Below are positions 1 through 8,889 of a stretch of DNA of 64,000 nt, piece after piece (the stretch's first letter is position 1; every line of letters begins with the position of its first letter). The notes under the pieces were generated by a model. That model worked only from the letters and a program-made list of their open reading frames with translations. It searched no databases and had not been told where the DNA came from. Location: assembly GCF_006337105.1 (NCBI RefSeq), contig NZ_CP040871.1:1302001-1366000 (forward strand), read 5' to 3'. Made by a program: the position numbers and the translations under genes. Source of the stretch: Thermomonas aquatica. Lineage in GTDB: Bacteria > Pseudomonadota > Gammaproteobacteria > Xanthomonadales > Xanthomonadaceae.

Positions 1-488
1 TCCGGGCCGGTGCCGAATTCGTGCGCGGCCGGGTTGTCCGGGTTGCCGAACTGGTTGATGAAGTAGGCGCCCGGCGTTTCCCGCGCGATCCGCGCGGCCA
101 TGTCCTGGTAATAGTCGGGATGGCCCTTGGCGACGTCGCTGCGGGTCAGCACCACCTGCGCGCCCATCGCCTTGAGGTTGAAGATCTTCTCGCGCGACAT
201 CTTGTCGGGCACGACCAGGATCAGCTTGTAGCCCTTCTGCTGGGCGACCAGGGCCAGGCCGATGCCGGTGTTGCCGGCGGTGCCTTCGACCAGGGTGTCG
301 CCGGGCTGGATGTCGCCGCGCTGCTCGGCGGCCTCGATCATCGACAGGCCGATGCGGTCCTTGATCGAGCCGCCCGGGTTCTGGCTTTCCAGCTTAAGGT
401 ACAGCGTGCAGGGGCCGGTATCGAGATTGCGCGCGCGGATGATCGGGGTATCGCCGACCAGTTCGAGGATGGAATCGTGGATCGCCAT
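1..488 (-). CDS. cysteine synthase / cystathionine beta-synthase family protein (partial)
   Basis: This is the N-terminal 162 residues of a fold-type II PLP enzyme; the 3' part runs off the left edge. The start ATG is at 488. NPGGSIKDR around residues 37-45 carries the PLP lysine, and EGTAGNTG around residues 68-75 matches the phosphate/substrate loop of O-acetylserine sulfhydrylases and cystathionine beta-synthases. The stretch LALVAQQKGY, followed by VVPDKMS, resembles the cystathionine beta-synthase branch more than classical CysK. It is expected to catalyse beta-replacement on serine or O-acetylserine in the cytosol. Which sulfur reaction it runs cannot be decided without the C-terminal half, and no symbol is given for that reason. 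Confidence 0.85.
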   Translation of the reverse strand, partial: MAIHDSILELVGDTPIIRARNLDTGPCTLYLKLESQNPGGSIKDRIGLSMIEAAEQRGDIQPGDTLVEGTAGNTGIGLALVAQQKGYKLILVVPDKMSREKIFNLKAMGAQVVLTRSDVAKGHPDYYQDMAARIARETPGAYFINQFGNPDNPAAHEFGTGP

Positions 489-623
489 GCGGGGCCCGGT
501 TGGCTTGGACGTCGAGCCGGCGATTCTACCAGCCGGCCCGGCGAGTCCCGGACGGCAACGGCCTGGCGCGCGAACGGGCGGCGGCGGCCGACAGGAAGGC
601 CGGCCACCGCCCGTGGCGAGGCT

Positions 624-839
624 TCAATGCGTGCTGTCGTACATCCGGATCAGGCGATCCTTGGCGTGCAGTTTCTCGCGCTTCATCTGGCCGAGGGTGG
701 CGTCGTCCAGCGGCAGCACGCCCAGTTCGGCGTCCAGCACCTGCTTGTCCAGTTCCTGGTGCCGGTAGTAGAGCTGCCGGAACTCGGGGCTGGCTTTCAT
801 CATCGCTTCGAGTTCCGCCTGCGGTTGTCCTTCGAACAT
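624..839 (-). CDS. DUF465 (YdcH-like) small protein
   Basis: A 71-residue acidic/basic helical protein of the DUF465/YdcH family, whose function is not established. The ATG at 839 is preceded by a strong AGGAGG ribosome-binding site (on the plus strand, cctcct at about 844-849), which decides the start over a longer in-frame extension. The sequence is mostly helix, with a central region containing YYRHQELDKQV and a second helix EKLHAKDRL, typical of the short coiled hairpin of this family. It stands alone on the minus strand between the PLP enzyme and a 429-bp gap. Confidence 0.8.
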   Translation of the reverse strand: MFEGQPQAELEAMMKASPEFRQLYYRHQELDKQVLDAELGVLPLDDATLGQMKREKLHAKDRLIRMYDSTH

Positions 840-1268
840 GGAAACCTCCTTCGGTTTCAACGATGCGGAGCCCGGCCGGACAGGCCGGGGCGGCGCGGGT
901 GGTGGCAGGTGGGGCCTGCCGGAATGCGCGATCCGCGATGCCGCGGACCGCAAAAACCATGGGTGCGGAAACGCGTACGCCCCGGCTGCGTGCAGCGCGG
1001 GGCGTACGGGAAAGGCTTGGGTCCTGGGATGCGATGCGGCCTCGGCCTCCGGACAGGCCGCCGCGATCCTGGCTTGCGGCGGCGGTCTCCGAATTGTCGA
1101 GCAGCTCATGCATCGGCCGATCTCCGGCCAGATGGTTGTTGCGGATGACGCGCCATCTGGATCACCGACACTACGCCTGCGTTTTCAGCTCCGCAAGTGC
1201 AGGCGACGAACGGTCGGCAGCGCCTGCAGCGAATCTTGGATTCCCGTTAACCGCATGTTTTCATTGGG
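840..1268. other. intergenic region without recognisable gene
   Basis: This 429-bp stretch lies between the start of the DUF465 gene and the end of the OmpA-family gene. Open frames run through it, but their composition is low-complexity Gly/Arg/Ala and they lack a convincing start. It should hold the promoter of the DUF465 gene. No RNA gene or repeat was seen. Confidence 0.5.
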
Positions 1269-2531
1269 TTAATTCGCAACCACGATCTCCACCCGGCGGT
1301 TCTTCGCGCGCCCGGCGGCGGTCGTGTTGTCGGCCACCGGGGCGTCCTCGCCCTCGCCCTGCGCGCTGATCCGGCTGCGGCTGTAGCCCGCATCCGCCAG
1401 GCCGGCCTTCACCGCGTCGGCGCGACGCTGCGACAAGGCGCGATTGGCGTCGGCCTCGCCCTGGCTGTCGGTATGCCCCAGCACCTGCGCGCTGCCGGCA
1501 CCCAAGGCCTTCAGGTAGATGCCCAACGCCTGCACGCTGGCCGCGGCCTTCGCGGTCAGTTGCGCCTGCCCGGACGCGAACGCGTCGCCGGCGAGGGTGA
1601 ACACCTCGCCCTGCTCGCCCTTGCGCGACGGCGGCAGCTTGGCGCCTGCCACCAGTTCGGCTTCCTGTCGCGCCAGCGCGGCCTCCTTCTCGCGCGCGGC
1701 GGCCACCCGCGCGCCCTGGTCGATCTGCGCGGTGTCCAGCACCGCTTCGGCCTGTTCCGCCTGCGCGCGCAGGCGCGCGGCTTCCTCGGCCTGCACCTGC
1801 GCTTCCATCCGCAGGCGCTCGGCTTCGGCACGGGCGCGCTCGGCGTCGCGACGGCTGGCTTCCACCAGCAGCTCGCTGCGCTCGCGCTCCATGCCATCGA
1901 TCACGCGGCGCGCGGCTTCGATCCGCGCCGCCTGTTCGGCGATGCCGACCCGGCGTTCCGCCAGCTGCTCGGCGGCGAGGCGTTCGCGCTTGCCGGCCGC
2001 CTGTGCGGCCGCCAGCGCCTGGCGCGCCTGCAGGCGCTCGTACTGGGCGAAGGGGTTCAGGCGGGTGTCGGCATCCAGCAATTGCAGGCGCTGCGCTGCG
2101 GGCGCGGCGGCCGGCAAGGCGTCCAGCGGGTTCTGCACGGCCTCCGCCGCTTCGATCTGCAGGCGGCCGCGCAATTCGGCGATCTGCGCCTGCTGCTGGC
2201 CGAACTCGGCGCGGGTCACCGCCGCGCGGCTGAGCACGTGCGCGAGGTCGGCATCGGCGGTGGCCGCGACGGCGGCAGCGCGGGCTTCATCCTCGCGCCC
2301 GCGGGCCATCGCCGCCTGCGCGCGGGCAAGGCCGGCGCGCGCCTGCGCGAGCTGCGGCGCGGCGTACTGGTCGCCATCGGCCGCGTCGGCGCGCGCCACG
2401 GCCTGCTGCGCCGCGTCCAGCTCTGCGTCGGGCGGCGGCAGGCTGGCGCAACCGGCGAGCGCGAGCGCCATCGCAAGGCCGCAGGCGGCCGCGTGCCGCG
2501 TTGTCAGGAAGTGTGCGAAGCTTTTGCGCAT
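1269..2531 (-). CDS. OmpA-family outer membrane lipoprotein with helical stalk
   Basis: A 420-residue envelope protein. Residues 1-27 form a signal peptide ending in the lipobox LAGC, with Cys28 as the lipidated residue. Residues about 35-300 are Ala/Arg/Glu-rich and predicted to be long helices or coiled coil, with an N-terminal portion like DUF4398. Residues 311-420 are an OmpA-like peptidoglycan-binding domain, with LGHTDSQGEADANRALSQRR and RAKNRRVEI as the usual binding motifs. It probably tethers the outer membrane to peptidoglycan. It is divergent from pilU, with 84 bp between the two starts. Confidence 0.85.
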   Translation of the reverse strand: MRKSFAHFLTTRHAAACGLAMALALAGCASLPPPDAELDAAQQAVARADAADGDQYAAPQLAQARAGLARAQAAMARGREDEARAAAVAATADADLAHVLSRAAVTRAEFGQQQAQIAELRGRLQIEAAEAVQNPLDALPAAAPAAQRLQLLDADTRLNPFAQYERLQARQALAAAQAAGKRERLAAEQLAERRVGIAEQAARIEAARRVIDGMERERSELLVEASRRDAERARAEAERLRMEAQVQAEEAARLRAQAEQAEAVLDTAQIDQGARVAAAREKEAALARQEAELVAGAKLPPSRKGEQGEVFTLAGDAFASGQAQLTAKAAASVQALGIYLKALGAGSAQVLGHTDSQGEADANRALSQRRADAVKAGLADAGYSRSRISAQGEGEDAPVADNTTAAGRAKNRRVEIVVAN

Positions 2532-2615
2532 AAGGGGATCGTGCGTGGTGGCGTGCGGTCATTGTGGGAATCCGGCGGCGCATGCGCAAATCGCCGGCAA
2601 CGAACGGGGCTGACG

Positions 2616-3731
2616 ATGGATATCGACTACTTCCTCAAGCTGATGTCGGAAAAGAACGCCTCGGACATGTTCCTGAGTTCCGGCGCGCCGGTGAACATCA
2701 AGGTCGAGGGCGAGCTGATCGCGCTGGGCAGCGCGCCGCTGCCGGCGGGGATGTCGAAGAAGGTGGCCTATTCGCTGATGGACGAACGCCAGATCGCCGA
2801 ATTCGAGCGCGAGCTGGAGCTGAACATGGCGATCGCGGTGGCCGGGTCCGGCCGTTTCCGCGTCAACGTGTTCCAGCAGCGCGGCGAAGTCGGCATGGTG
2901 ATCCGCGCGATCCGCAGCGACATCCCCAGCATCGAGGAGCTGCAGCTGCCGCAGGTGCTGAAGGACATCATCATGGCGCCGCGCGGGCTGGTGCTGATCG
3001 TCGGCTCCACCGGCGCCGGCAAGTCGACCACGCTGGCCTCGATGATCGACCACCGCAACACCACCACCTCCGGCCACATCCTCACCATCGAGGATCCGAT
3101 CGAATACCTGCACCGGCACAAGAAGTCGATCGTCAACCAGCGCGAGGTCGGGCTCGACACCCACAGCTTCCACGCCGCGCTGAAGAACGCGATGCGCGAG
3201 GCGCCGGACGTGATCCTGATCGGCGAAATCCGCGACGCCACCACCATGGAGGCGGCGATCGCCTTCGCCGAGACCGGCCACATCTGCCTGGCCACCCTGC
3301 ACTCCAACAACGCCGACCAGACCATCGAGCGCATCCTCAACTTCTTCCCCGAGGGCGCGCACAAGAACGTGCTGATGAACCTGGCGCTGAACCTGAAGGC
3401 GGTGGTCAGCCAGCGCCTGGTGGTCGGCCTCGACGGCCGCCGCCTGCCGGCCGCGGAGGTCCTGATCAACACGCCGATGATCCGCGACCTGCTGCGCCGC
3501 GGCCAGGTCCACGAAATCAAGATCGCGATGGAAGAGTCGCTGGAAGACGGCATGCAGAGCTTCGACCAGTGCCTGTTCCGCCTGTACAAGGAAGGCAAGA
3601 TCGAGATGGAGGAGGCGCTGAAGGCCGCGGATTCGCGCGATGGCCTCGCCCTCAAGTTCCGCCTGTCCGAAGGCTCCAGCGGCGAGCACGACCCCTACGC
3701 CGACGTGTTCAACGCCGGCGCCGCGCACTGA
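2616..3731 (+). CDS. pilU: type IV pilus twitching ATPase PilU
   Basis: A 371-residue hexameric secretion-type ATPase that assists PilT in pilus retraction at the inner-membrane base of the type IV pilus. Visible are the Walker A motif GSTGAGKST (residues 130-138), the Asp box TIEDPIEY (about 157-164), the Walker B region DVILIGE (198-204) and the His box GHICLATLHS (221-230). The start MDIDYFLKLM is the natural PilT/PilU N-terminus, so the long in-frame extension upstream is not used. The C-terminus extends past the PilT length, as usual for PilU. PilT, often adjacent in related genomes, is not in this window. Confidence 0.92.
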   Translation: MDIDYFLKLMSEKNASDMFLSSGAPVNIKVEGELIALGSAPLPAGMSKKVAYSLMDERQIAEFERELELNMAIAVAGSGRFRVNVFQQRGEVGMVIRAIRSDIPSIEELQLPQVLKDIIMAPRGLVLIVGSTGAGKSTTLASMIDHRNTTTSGHILTIEDPIEYLHRHKKSIVNQREVGLDTHSFHAALKNAMREAPDVILIGEIRDATTMEAAIAFAETGHICLATLHSNNADQTIERILNFFPEGAHKNVLMNLALNLKAVVSQRLVVGLDGRRLPAAEVLINTPMIRDLLRRGQVHEIKIAMEESLEDGMQSFDQCLFRLYKEGKIEMEEALKAADSRDGLALKFRLSEGSSGEHDPYADVFNAGAAH

Positions 3732-3738
3732 GGCCGGG

Positions 3739-4407
3739 TCAGCGGGCCTTCTCGGGCGCGTCGGGCTGTCGCTCCGGGCGCGCGGCATCGAACTCGGGCA
3801 GCTCCAGGCAGGCCGCCTCGATCCGCTGCAGGGCCGGGAAGCGCGCCATGTCCACGCCGAAACGGCGCGCGTTGTAGAGCTGCGGCACCAGGCAGCAGTC
3901 GGCCATGCCCGGCGTGTTGCCTTCGCAATAGGTCCCGGTCGAGGGATGGTCGGCGACCATCGCCTCCGCGGCGGACAGGCCTTCGACGATCCAGTGCCGC
4001 ACCCATTCGTCGCGCTCGGGTTGCGGCACGTTCCATTCCTGCTCGAAGTACTGCAGCACGCGCAGGTTGTTGAGCGGGTGGATGTCGCAGGCCACCAGCA
4101 AGGCCAGCGCGCGCACGCGCTGGCGCTCGCGCGCGGTGCTCGGCAGCAGCGCCGGCGTCGGCCACATCTCGTCGAGGTATTCCAGGATCGCCAACGACTG
4201 GCTCAGGCGCCGGTGGCCGTGCCCGAGCACCGGGACCAGCTGCTGCGGGTTGATGCCGCGGTATTCGGCCGAATGCTGCTGGCCGCCGTCGTGCAGCAGG
4301 TGCACCGGCACGATGTCGTAGGCCAGCCCCTTCAGGTTGAGGCCGATGCGCACGCGGTACGCCGCGCTCGAGCGCCAGTACGAATACAGCTGCAGCGGTT
4401 CGCTCAT
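3739..4407 (-). CDS. maiA: maleylacetoacetate isomerase
   Basis: A 222-residue zeta-class glutathione S-transferase that isomerises maleylacetoacetate to fumarylacetoacetate with glutathione as cofactor, in tyrosine/homogentisate breakdown. The N-terminus contains SSAAYRVRIGLNLKG, the active-site serine region of the family, followed by the thioredoxin-fold segment NPQQLVPVL and QSLAILEYLDE, which bind glutathione. The start is the ATG at 4407 (MSEPLQLYSYWRS); upstream in-frame residues lack family similarity. The next gene upstream on the same strand encodes the fumarylacetoacetase-family enzyme of the following step, 104 bp away. Confidence 0.9.
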   Translation of the reverse strand: MSEPLQLYSYWRSSAAYRVRIGLNLKGLAYDIVPVHLLHDGGQQHSAEYRGINPQQLVPVLGHGHRRLSQSLAILEYLDEMWPTPALLPSTARERQRVRALALLVACDIHPLNNLRVLQYFEQEWNVPQPERDEWVRHWIVEGLSAAEAMVADHPSTGTYCEGNTPGMADCCLVPQLYNARRFGVDMARFPALQRIEAACLELPEFDAARPERQPDAPEKAR

Positions 4408-4511
4408 CGGATCCCCATCCGCCTTTTCGCATGATCCCCGTCGCGGCACATTAGCGGCCGCACCCACTGCACGAACGACCGTTCGCCGGCCCGTTGCGAC
4501 CGCCCGTGCGG

Positions 4512-5501
4512 TCAGTCCGCGGGCTGGCGCTCGATGCGTTGCTCGATCGCGCCGAAAATGCTGGCGCCGTCACGGTCCAGCACCTCGATGCGCACCGTGT
4601 CGCCGAAACTCATGAACGGCGTGGACGGCTTGCCGTCGCGCAGGGTTTCCACCGTGCGCCGTTCGGCGAAGCAGGACGCGCCGAGCGAGGTGTCCTCGTT
4701 CGCCACCGTGCCGGAGCCGACGATGGTGCCGGCCGACAGCGGCCGCGTCTTCGCCGCGTGCGCGACCAGCTGGGCGAAGTCGAACTGCATGTCCACGCCC
4801 GCTTCCGGCGCGCCGAACCATTCGCCGTTGATGTGGGTGAGCAGCGGCAGGTGCAGCTTGTTGCCCTGCCAGGCATCGCCGAGTTCGTCCGGGGTCACGA
4901 ACACCGGGCTCAGCGCGCTGCGCGGCTTGGACTGCAGGAAGCCGAAGCCCTTGGCCAACTCCGGCGGGATCAGGTTGCGCAGCGAGACGTCGTTGACCAG
5001 GCCGACCAGCTGGATGTGCGATGCCGCCTGTTCCGGCGTGACCGCCATCGGCACGTCGTCGGTGACGATCACGATCTCGGCCTCGAGGTCGATGCCGTAA
5101 TCCTCGCTGACCACCTTCACCGCATCGCGCGGGCCGTAGAAGCCAGCGCTGACCGCCTGGTACATCAGCGGGTCGACGTAGAAGCTCTCCGGCACCTCGG
5201 CGCCGCGCGCGCGGCGCACGCGCGCCACGTGCGGCAGGTAGGCGCTGCCGTCGACGAATTCGTAGGCGCGCGGCAGCGGCGCCGCCAGCGCCTGCATGTC
5301 GAGGTCGAACACGCCGTCGGCGCTGCCGTCGTTGAGCGCATCGGACAGCGCGTTGAGGCGCGGCGCGGCGCTTTCCCAGTCTTCCAGCGCGCGCTGCAGG
5401 GTCGGCGCGATGCCGGTGGCGCGCACCGCCTTGGCGAGGTCGCGCGAGACCACGACCAGGGTGCCGTCGCGCCCGCCTTCCTTGAGTGAACCCAGCTTCA
5501 T
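4512..5501 (-). CDS. fumarylacetoacetate hydrolase family protein
   Basis: A 329-residue FAH-fold enzyme. Next to maiA it most likely cleaves fumarylacetoacetate to fumarate and acetoacetate, the last step of tyrosine degradation. Conserved metal-binding acids are visible in DLEAEIVIVTDDVP (about residues 138-151). GTIVGSGTVANED near residue 258 is the family's C-terminal substrate loop. The length is closer to the short bacterial FAH family than to the ~420-residue eukaryal-type FahA, so the exact substrate is inferred from context. It is transcribed with maiA on the minus strand. Confidence 0.85.
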   Translation of the reverse strand: MKLGSLKEGGRDGTLVVVSRDLAKAVRATGIAPTLQRALEDWESAAPRLNALSDALNDGSADGVFDLDMQALAAPLPRAYEFVDGSAYLPHVARVRRARGAEVPESFYVDPLMYQAVSAGFYGPRDAVKVVSEDYGIDLEAEIVIVTDDVPMAVTPEQAASHIQLVGLVNDVSLRNLIPPELAKGFGFLQSKPRSALSPVFVTPDELGDAWQGNKLHLPLLTHINGEWFGAPEAGVDMQFDFAQLVAHAAKTRPLSAGTIVGSGTVANEDTSLGASCFAERRTVETLRDGKPSTPFMSFGDTVRIEVLDRDGASIFGAIEQRIERQPAD

Positions 5502-5567
5502 GACGACCTCGGTATCTGCTTCGTTGCGATAGTTGCAATTGTAACGATATTGCCGGCGCGGATCGCG

Positions 5568-6305
5568 TCAGCCATCGCCCTGGAAACCCGCCGCGCGATA
5601 CGTCAGCACCAGCGTGTCGCGATGCCCGTACGCGCCCAGCGGCTGGATCGGGGTGGACTCGTGGATCATCCGCGCATCGTCCAGCAGCAGCAGCGACCAC
5701 GGCTCGCTCAGGGTGAAGCGCTGGCCGTCCGGGCCGTTGGCCTCGAACACCCGGGTTTCCCCGCCCTTGATGCCCTCGCGCGCGACCAGCAGCACCGCGA
5801 CGAAATCGACGCCATCGCGATGCGCGCCCTCCGGCGTCGGCCGGCCCAGGCCATCGGCGGTGTCGATGCGGAACTGGTGGGCTTCGATCGACCAACGCGG
5901 CACCGGCATGCGCGCGGAGCACACCTGCGCCAGCGCCAGCAGCAGCTTCGCCCATGCCGGTTGCGCCACCACCGCCGCGTCCATCGGCTCGAACCAGCGC
6001 TGCATGCCGCCGTGCAGGGCGTTGTAGTCCAGCGACTGCCAGTGCATGCGGTGCGGCACCTGCCGCAACGCGCCGTCCTCGGCGACGAAGCAGGAATGCC
6101 GGCGCTTGCGGTAGCGGCCGCCGTCCTTCAGGTATTCGTCCGGACGCAGGTCGTCCCAGCTCGGGGTCAGCGCTGCGAGTTCGGCCCGATCCACGCCGGC
6201 AAGCGCCGCCACCGCATCGGGGGCCAGCACCGCGTAGCCGCGCGTGCGCAAGGCCCGGTCGAGGCCGTCCAGCGCGGCATAGGGGGCGGGGAAACTGGCG
6301 ACCAT
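5568..6305 (-). CDS. 2OG-Fe(II) dioxygenase family protein
   Basis: A 245-residue protein of the 2OG-Fe dioxygenase family (PF10014 type). The iron facial triad is visible as His162-x-Asp164 (AHRDGVDF) and His215 (RMIHEST). Some characterised relatives hydroxylate free amino acids such as isoleucine, but the substrate here is unknown. The ATG at 6305 is favoured because CGGAGG lies five bases upstream (revcomp of cctccg at 6310-6315). It stands alone, downstream of a tRNA gene and its terminator. Confidence 0.75.
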   Translation of the reverse strand: MVASFPAPYAALDGLDRALRTRGYAVLAPDAVAALAGVDRAELAALTPSWDDLRPDEYLKDGGRYRKRRHSCFVAEDGALRQVPHRMHWQSLDYNALHGGMQRWFEPMDAAVVAQPAWAKLLLALAQVCSARMPVPRWSIEAHQFRIDTADGLGRPTPEGAHRDGVDFVAVLLVAREGIKGGETRVFEANGPDGQRFTLSEPWSLLLLDDARMIHESTPIQPLGAYGHRDTLVLTYRAAGFQGDG

Positions 6306-6375
6306 GGCACCTCCGGCGAAGAGCGGCATTGTCGCATCGCGTCGCCACGGCGGGCATGGCGAATGCGCATGCCGA

Positions 6376-6411
6376 AACGACGAAACCCGCCTTGCGGCGG
6401 GTTTCGTCGTT
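6376..6411 (-). terminator. intrinsic terminator downstream of tRNA-Gln
   Basis: A perfect 16-bp stem (6376-6391 with 6396-6411) closes a TTGC loop. It starts four bases after the tRNA 3' end on the minus strand. The stem is symmetrical, with A-rich and T-rich flanks, so it could work in both directions. Confidence 0.85.
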
Positions 6412-6414
6412 GTA

Positions 6415-6489
6415 TGGCAGCCCCGGATGGATTCGAACCACCGAATGCCTGAGTCAGAGTCAGGTGCCTTACCGCTTGGCGACGGGGCT
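6415..6489 (-). tRNA. tRNA-Gln (anticodon CTG)
   Basis: Read on the minus strand, a 75-nt cloverleaf is complete including an encoded CCA (6415-6417). The acceptor stem pairs AGCCCCG with CGGGGCT. The anticodon stem is CCTGA/TCAGG around the loop CTCTGAC, giving anticodon CTG for CAG codons. The T arm is GGTGG-TTCGAAT-CCATC. It lies between rpsI and the 2OG dioxygenase gene and is followed by a strong terminator. Confidence 0.93.
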
Positions 6490-6537
6490 ATGCAGCGGAT
6501 TGTAACGCCGGCCGCGAGGACCGGCGCAACGAAACCA

Positions 6538-6930
6538 TTAACGCTTCGAGAACTGGGTGGCGCGGCGTGCCTTGTGCAGGCCGACCTTCTTGCGCTCGAC
6601 TTCGCGCGCATCGCGGGTCATGAAACCGGCCTTGCGCAGCTCGCCCTTCAGGGTTTCGTCGTACTCGACCAGCGCGCGGGCGATGCCCAGGCGGATCGCG
6701 CCGGCCTGGCCGGTGGTGCCGCCGCCGGTGGTGGTGACGAGGATGTCGAAGGTCTCGACGTGCTTGGTCAGCTCCAGCGGCTGGCGCACGATCATGCGCG
6801 CGGTCTCGCGGCCGAAGAACTCGTCCAGCGGACGGTCGTTGACGGTGATGTTGCCGCTGCCCTTGCGCAGGAACACGCGGGCGGTGGAGGACTTGCGACG
6901 GCCGGTGCCGTAATTCTGGGTAATCGCCAT
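6538..6930 (-). CDS. rpsI: 30S ribosomal protein S9
   Basis: A 130-residue small-subunit protein whose basic C-terminal tail reaches the P-site tRNA. The N-terminus contains [14 protein letters not shown], and the protein ends in RRATQFSKR, the invariant S9 tail. The gene follows rplM with two bases between stop and start, the universal rplM-rpsI pair, and is co-transcribed on the minus strand. Confidence 0.97.
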   Translation of the reverse strand: MAITQNYGTGRRKSSTARVFLRKGSGNITVNDRPLDEFFGRETARMIVRQPLELTKHVETFDILVTTTGGGTTGQAGAIRLGIARALVEYDETLKGELRKAGFMTRDAREVERKKVGLHKARRATQFSKR

Positions 6931-6932
6931 GA

Positions 6933-7361
6933 TCAGATGTCCAGCGTCTGCGGCTGCTGAGCAGCGTGCGGGTGTTCGGAGCCCTTGTAGACCTTGAGCT
7001 TGCGGTACATCGCGCGGCCCAGGGTGTTCTTCGGCAGCATGCCCTTGACCGCGATCTCGATCACGCGCTCCGGGTGGCGCTCCAGCGCCTGCTGCAGGGA
7101 TTCGGTCTTCAGGTTGCCGACGTAGCCGGTGAAGCGGTGGTACATCTTGTCCTGCAGCTTCTTGCCGGTCACCGCGATCTTCTCGGCGTTGATCACGACG
7201 AGGTAGTCGCCGGTATCGACGTGCGGGGTGAAAACGGGCTTGTGCTTGCCGCGCAGGCGGTAGGCCAGTGCTGCGGCCAGGCGACCCAGGGTCTTGCCCT
7301 CGGCGTCGACGACGTACCAGTCGCGCTGGACGGTCTCGTTCTTGGCGATGAAAGTCTTCAT
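6933..7361 (-). CDS. rplM: 50S ribosomal protein L13
   Basis: A 142-residue large-subunit protein, an early assembly factor of the 50S particle. The start is the ATG at 7361 ([20 protein letters not shown]). The core contains [19 protein letters not shown] and the [28 protein letters not shown] signature of bacterial L13. Upstream in-frame codons are discarded as leader. The divergent 194-bp gap to coq7 should contain the operon promoter and the rplM leader. Confidence 0.97.
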   Translation of the reverse strand: MKTFIAKNETVQRDWYVVDAEGKTLGRLAAALAYRLRGKHKPVFTPHVDTGDYLVVINAEKIAVTGKKLQDKMYHRFTGYVGNLKTESLQQALERHPERVIEIAVKGMLPKNTLGRAMYRKLKVYKGSEHPHAAQQPQTLDI

Positions 7362-7555
7362 GGGAACTCTTCTACGGGGTGCATGGTCGGGCTGGTTTCG
7401 AAACCGGATGCCCGGCTGCGGAACGTCGCCTCGCGTTGTTCTTCCGGCGCGGCCCAATGGGCATCTCTGACGAGAATGCGGCGCGAAAGGAGCGGGATGA
7501 TAGCCCGGGCAGCGGGTTCGTGCAAGCCGGCTCCCCGGCGGCCTAGAATGGCCGC

Positions 7556-8200
7556 ATGTCGACTTCGCGCATCCTGAGCCCGCTCGACCGCCTGCTGGAC
7601 TCGGCGCAGAACGCCCTGTCCACCGTGGCCGGCCGCCCGCGCGCCGAGCGCGCCAACCCCGGCGAATCCACCCCCGAGGTGGTCCTGGACGAGGCCGAAC
7701 GCCGCCACGCCGCCGGCCTGATGCGGATCAACCACGTCGGCGAGGTCTGCGCGCAGGCCTTGTACATCGGCCAGGCCGCGGTCGCCCGCGATCCCGCCAC
7801 CCGCGAACAGTTGCTGGCCGCCGCGCAGGAAGAAACCGACCACCTGGCCTGGTGCGCGGACCGCCTGCGCGAGCTGGACAGCCGCCCCAGCCTGCTCAAC
7901 CCGCTGTGGTACGCCGGCAGCTACGCGATCGGCGCATTGGCCGGGTTGCGCGGCGATGGCTGGAACCTGGGCTTCGTGGTCGAGACCGAGCGCCAGGTCG
8001 AGGCGCACCTGCAAGAACACCTGCAGACCCTGCCGGAGGCCGACGGCCGCAGCCGCGCCATCCTGCGCACGATGAAGGACGACGAAGCGCGCCACGCCGA
8101 GCACGCCGAAGCCGCCGGCGCCAAGATCCTGCCGCAACCGATCCCGCGGGTGATGGCATTGGCCTCGAAACTGATGAAATCGGTGGCCTACCGGGTCTGA
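7556..8200 (+). CDS. coq7: ubiquinone biosynthesis hydroxylase Coq7
   Basis: A 214-residue di-iron monooxygenase that hydroxylates 2-polyprenyl-3-methyl-6-methoxy-1,4-benzoquinol, the penultimate step of ubiquinone synthesis at the inner membrane. Iron ligands fall in [11 protein letters not shown] (Glu63) and EETDHLAWC (residues 92-100), with a second [11 protein letters not shown] set near the C-terminus. The ATG at 7556 follows a short divergent region shared with rplM. The gene is convergent with yaeQ, with three bases between stops. Confidence 0.92.
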   Translation: MSTSRILSPLDRLLDSAQNALSTVAGRPRAERANPGESTPEVVLDEAERRHAAGLMRINHVGEVCAQALYIGQAAVARDPATREQLLAAAQEETDHLAWCADRLRELDSRPSLLNPLWYAGSYAIGALAGLRGDGWNLGFVVETERQVEAHLQEHLQTLPEADGRSRAILRTMKDDEARHAEHAEAAGAKILPQPIPRVMALASKLMKSVAYRV

Positions 8201-8203
8201 AAC

Positions 8204-8764
8204 TCAGTCCGCCGCCGCCATGCCGTCGCGCATGCGGATCCGCGGGCGCAGGCTCGCGCTGCGCTCGGCATCCATCAGCTGCAGTTCGCCGTCCTGGATC
8301 ATCGCGGTGACCCGCATCCCGCGCGCCAGCAATGCAGTGGCGGCGGCCACCTCGGCATCGTCCAGCTCGATCACGCTGAGATTGCGCAACCGCGCCAGCG
8401 CCGCCGCGTTGCGCTTCCACCACGCTTCCGCGGCCTGCCCGCCATAACCGACCACCACGACTTGCGCGGCGCGCCCACTGGCCTTGCGCAGGCGCGACTC
8501 GTCCGGCTGGCCGAGCTCGATCCATTGCTCGATGGCGCCGGTGTAGTCGCGCCGCCACAGCGCCGGTTCGTCCTCGTCGCTCAGGCCGCGGCCGAACTCC
8601 AGGCGCTCGTCCGCGTGCAGCGCGAACGCCAGCAGCCGCACCAGCAGCCGGGTCTCGGTTTCCGACGGGTGCTGGGCCAGCGTGAGCGCGTGGCTGGCGT
8701 AGTAATGGCGGTCGAGGTCGGTGACCTGCAGCTCGGCCTTGTAGATGGTGGCATTGGCAGCCAT
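8204..8764 (-). CDS. yaeQ: YaeQ family protein
   Basis: A 186-residue protein of the YaeQ family, which has a PD-(D/E)XK nuclease-like fold in solved structures. Its cellular role is not settled. The start MAANATIYKAELQVTDLDRH matches the family N-terminus, as does the downstream segment HPSETETRLLVRLLAFAL. The ATG at 8764 was chosen because in-frame upstream residues do not fit the family. It is convergent with coq7. Confidence 0.88.
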   Translation of the reverse strand: MAANATIYKAELQVTDLDRHYYASHALTLAQHPSETETRLLVRLLAFALHADERLEFGRGLSDEDEPALWRRDYTGAIEQWIELGQPDESRLRKASGRAAQVVVVGYGGQAAEAWWKRNAAALARLRNLSVIELDDAEVAAATALLARGMRVTAMIQDGELQLMDAERSASLRPRIRMRDGMAAAD

Positions 8765-8889
8765 GGCGCGTCCCGCGGCCGCGGGGCCGGATCGAAGGTG
8801 CGCCATTCTAGGGGCAGGCCGATGCCATGCCGGAGCCGCCGCCGTATCCTGCATGCCTGCGCAGGACACGCCAGCCCCGGACGCGCCCA

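Noticed and set aside
838..1272. Possible plus-strand gene of about 144 codons in the first intergenic region
   Set aside because: Low-complexity composition, no ribosome site, and it starts inside the DUF465 ribosome site; no family resemblance.
1473..2615. Long in-frame extension upstream of pilU (over 1 kb open)
   Set aside because: It runs antisense to the OmpA-family gene and has high-GC shadow composition; PilU similarity starts exactly at the ATG at 2616.
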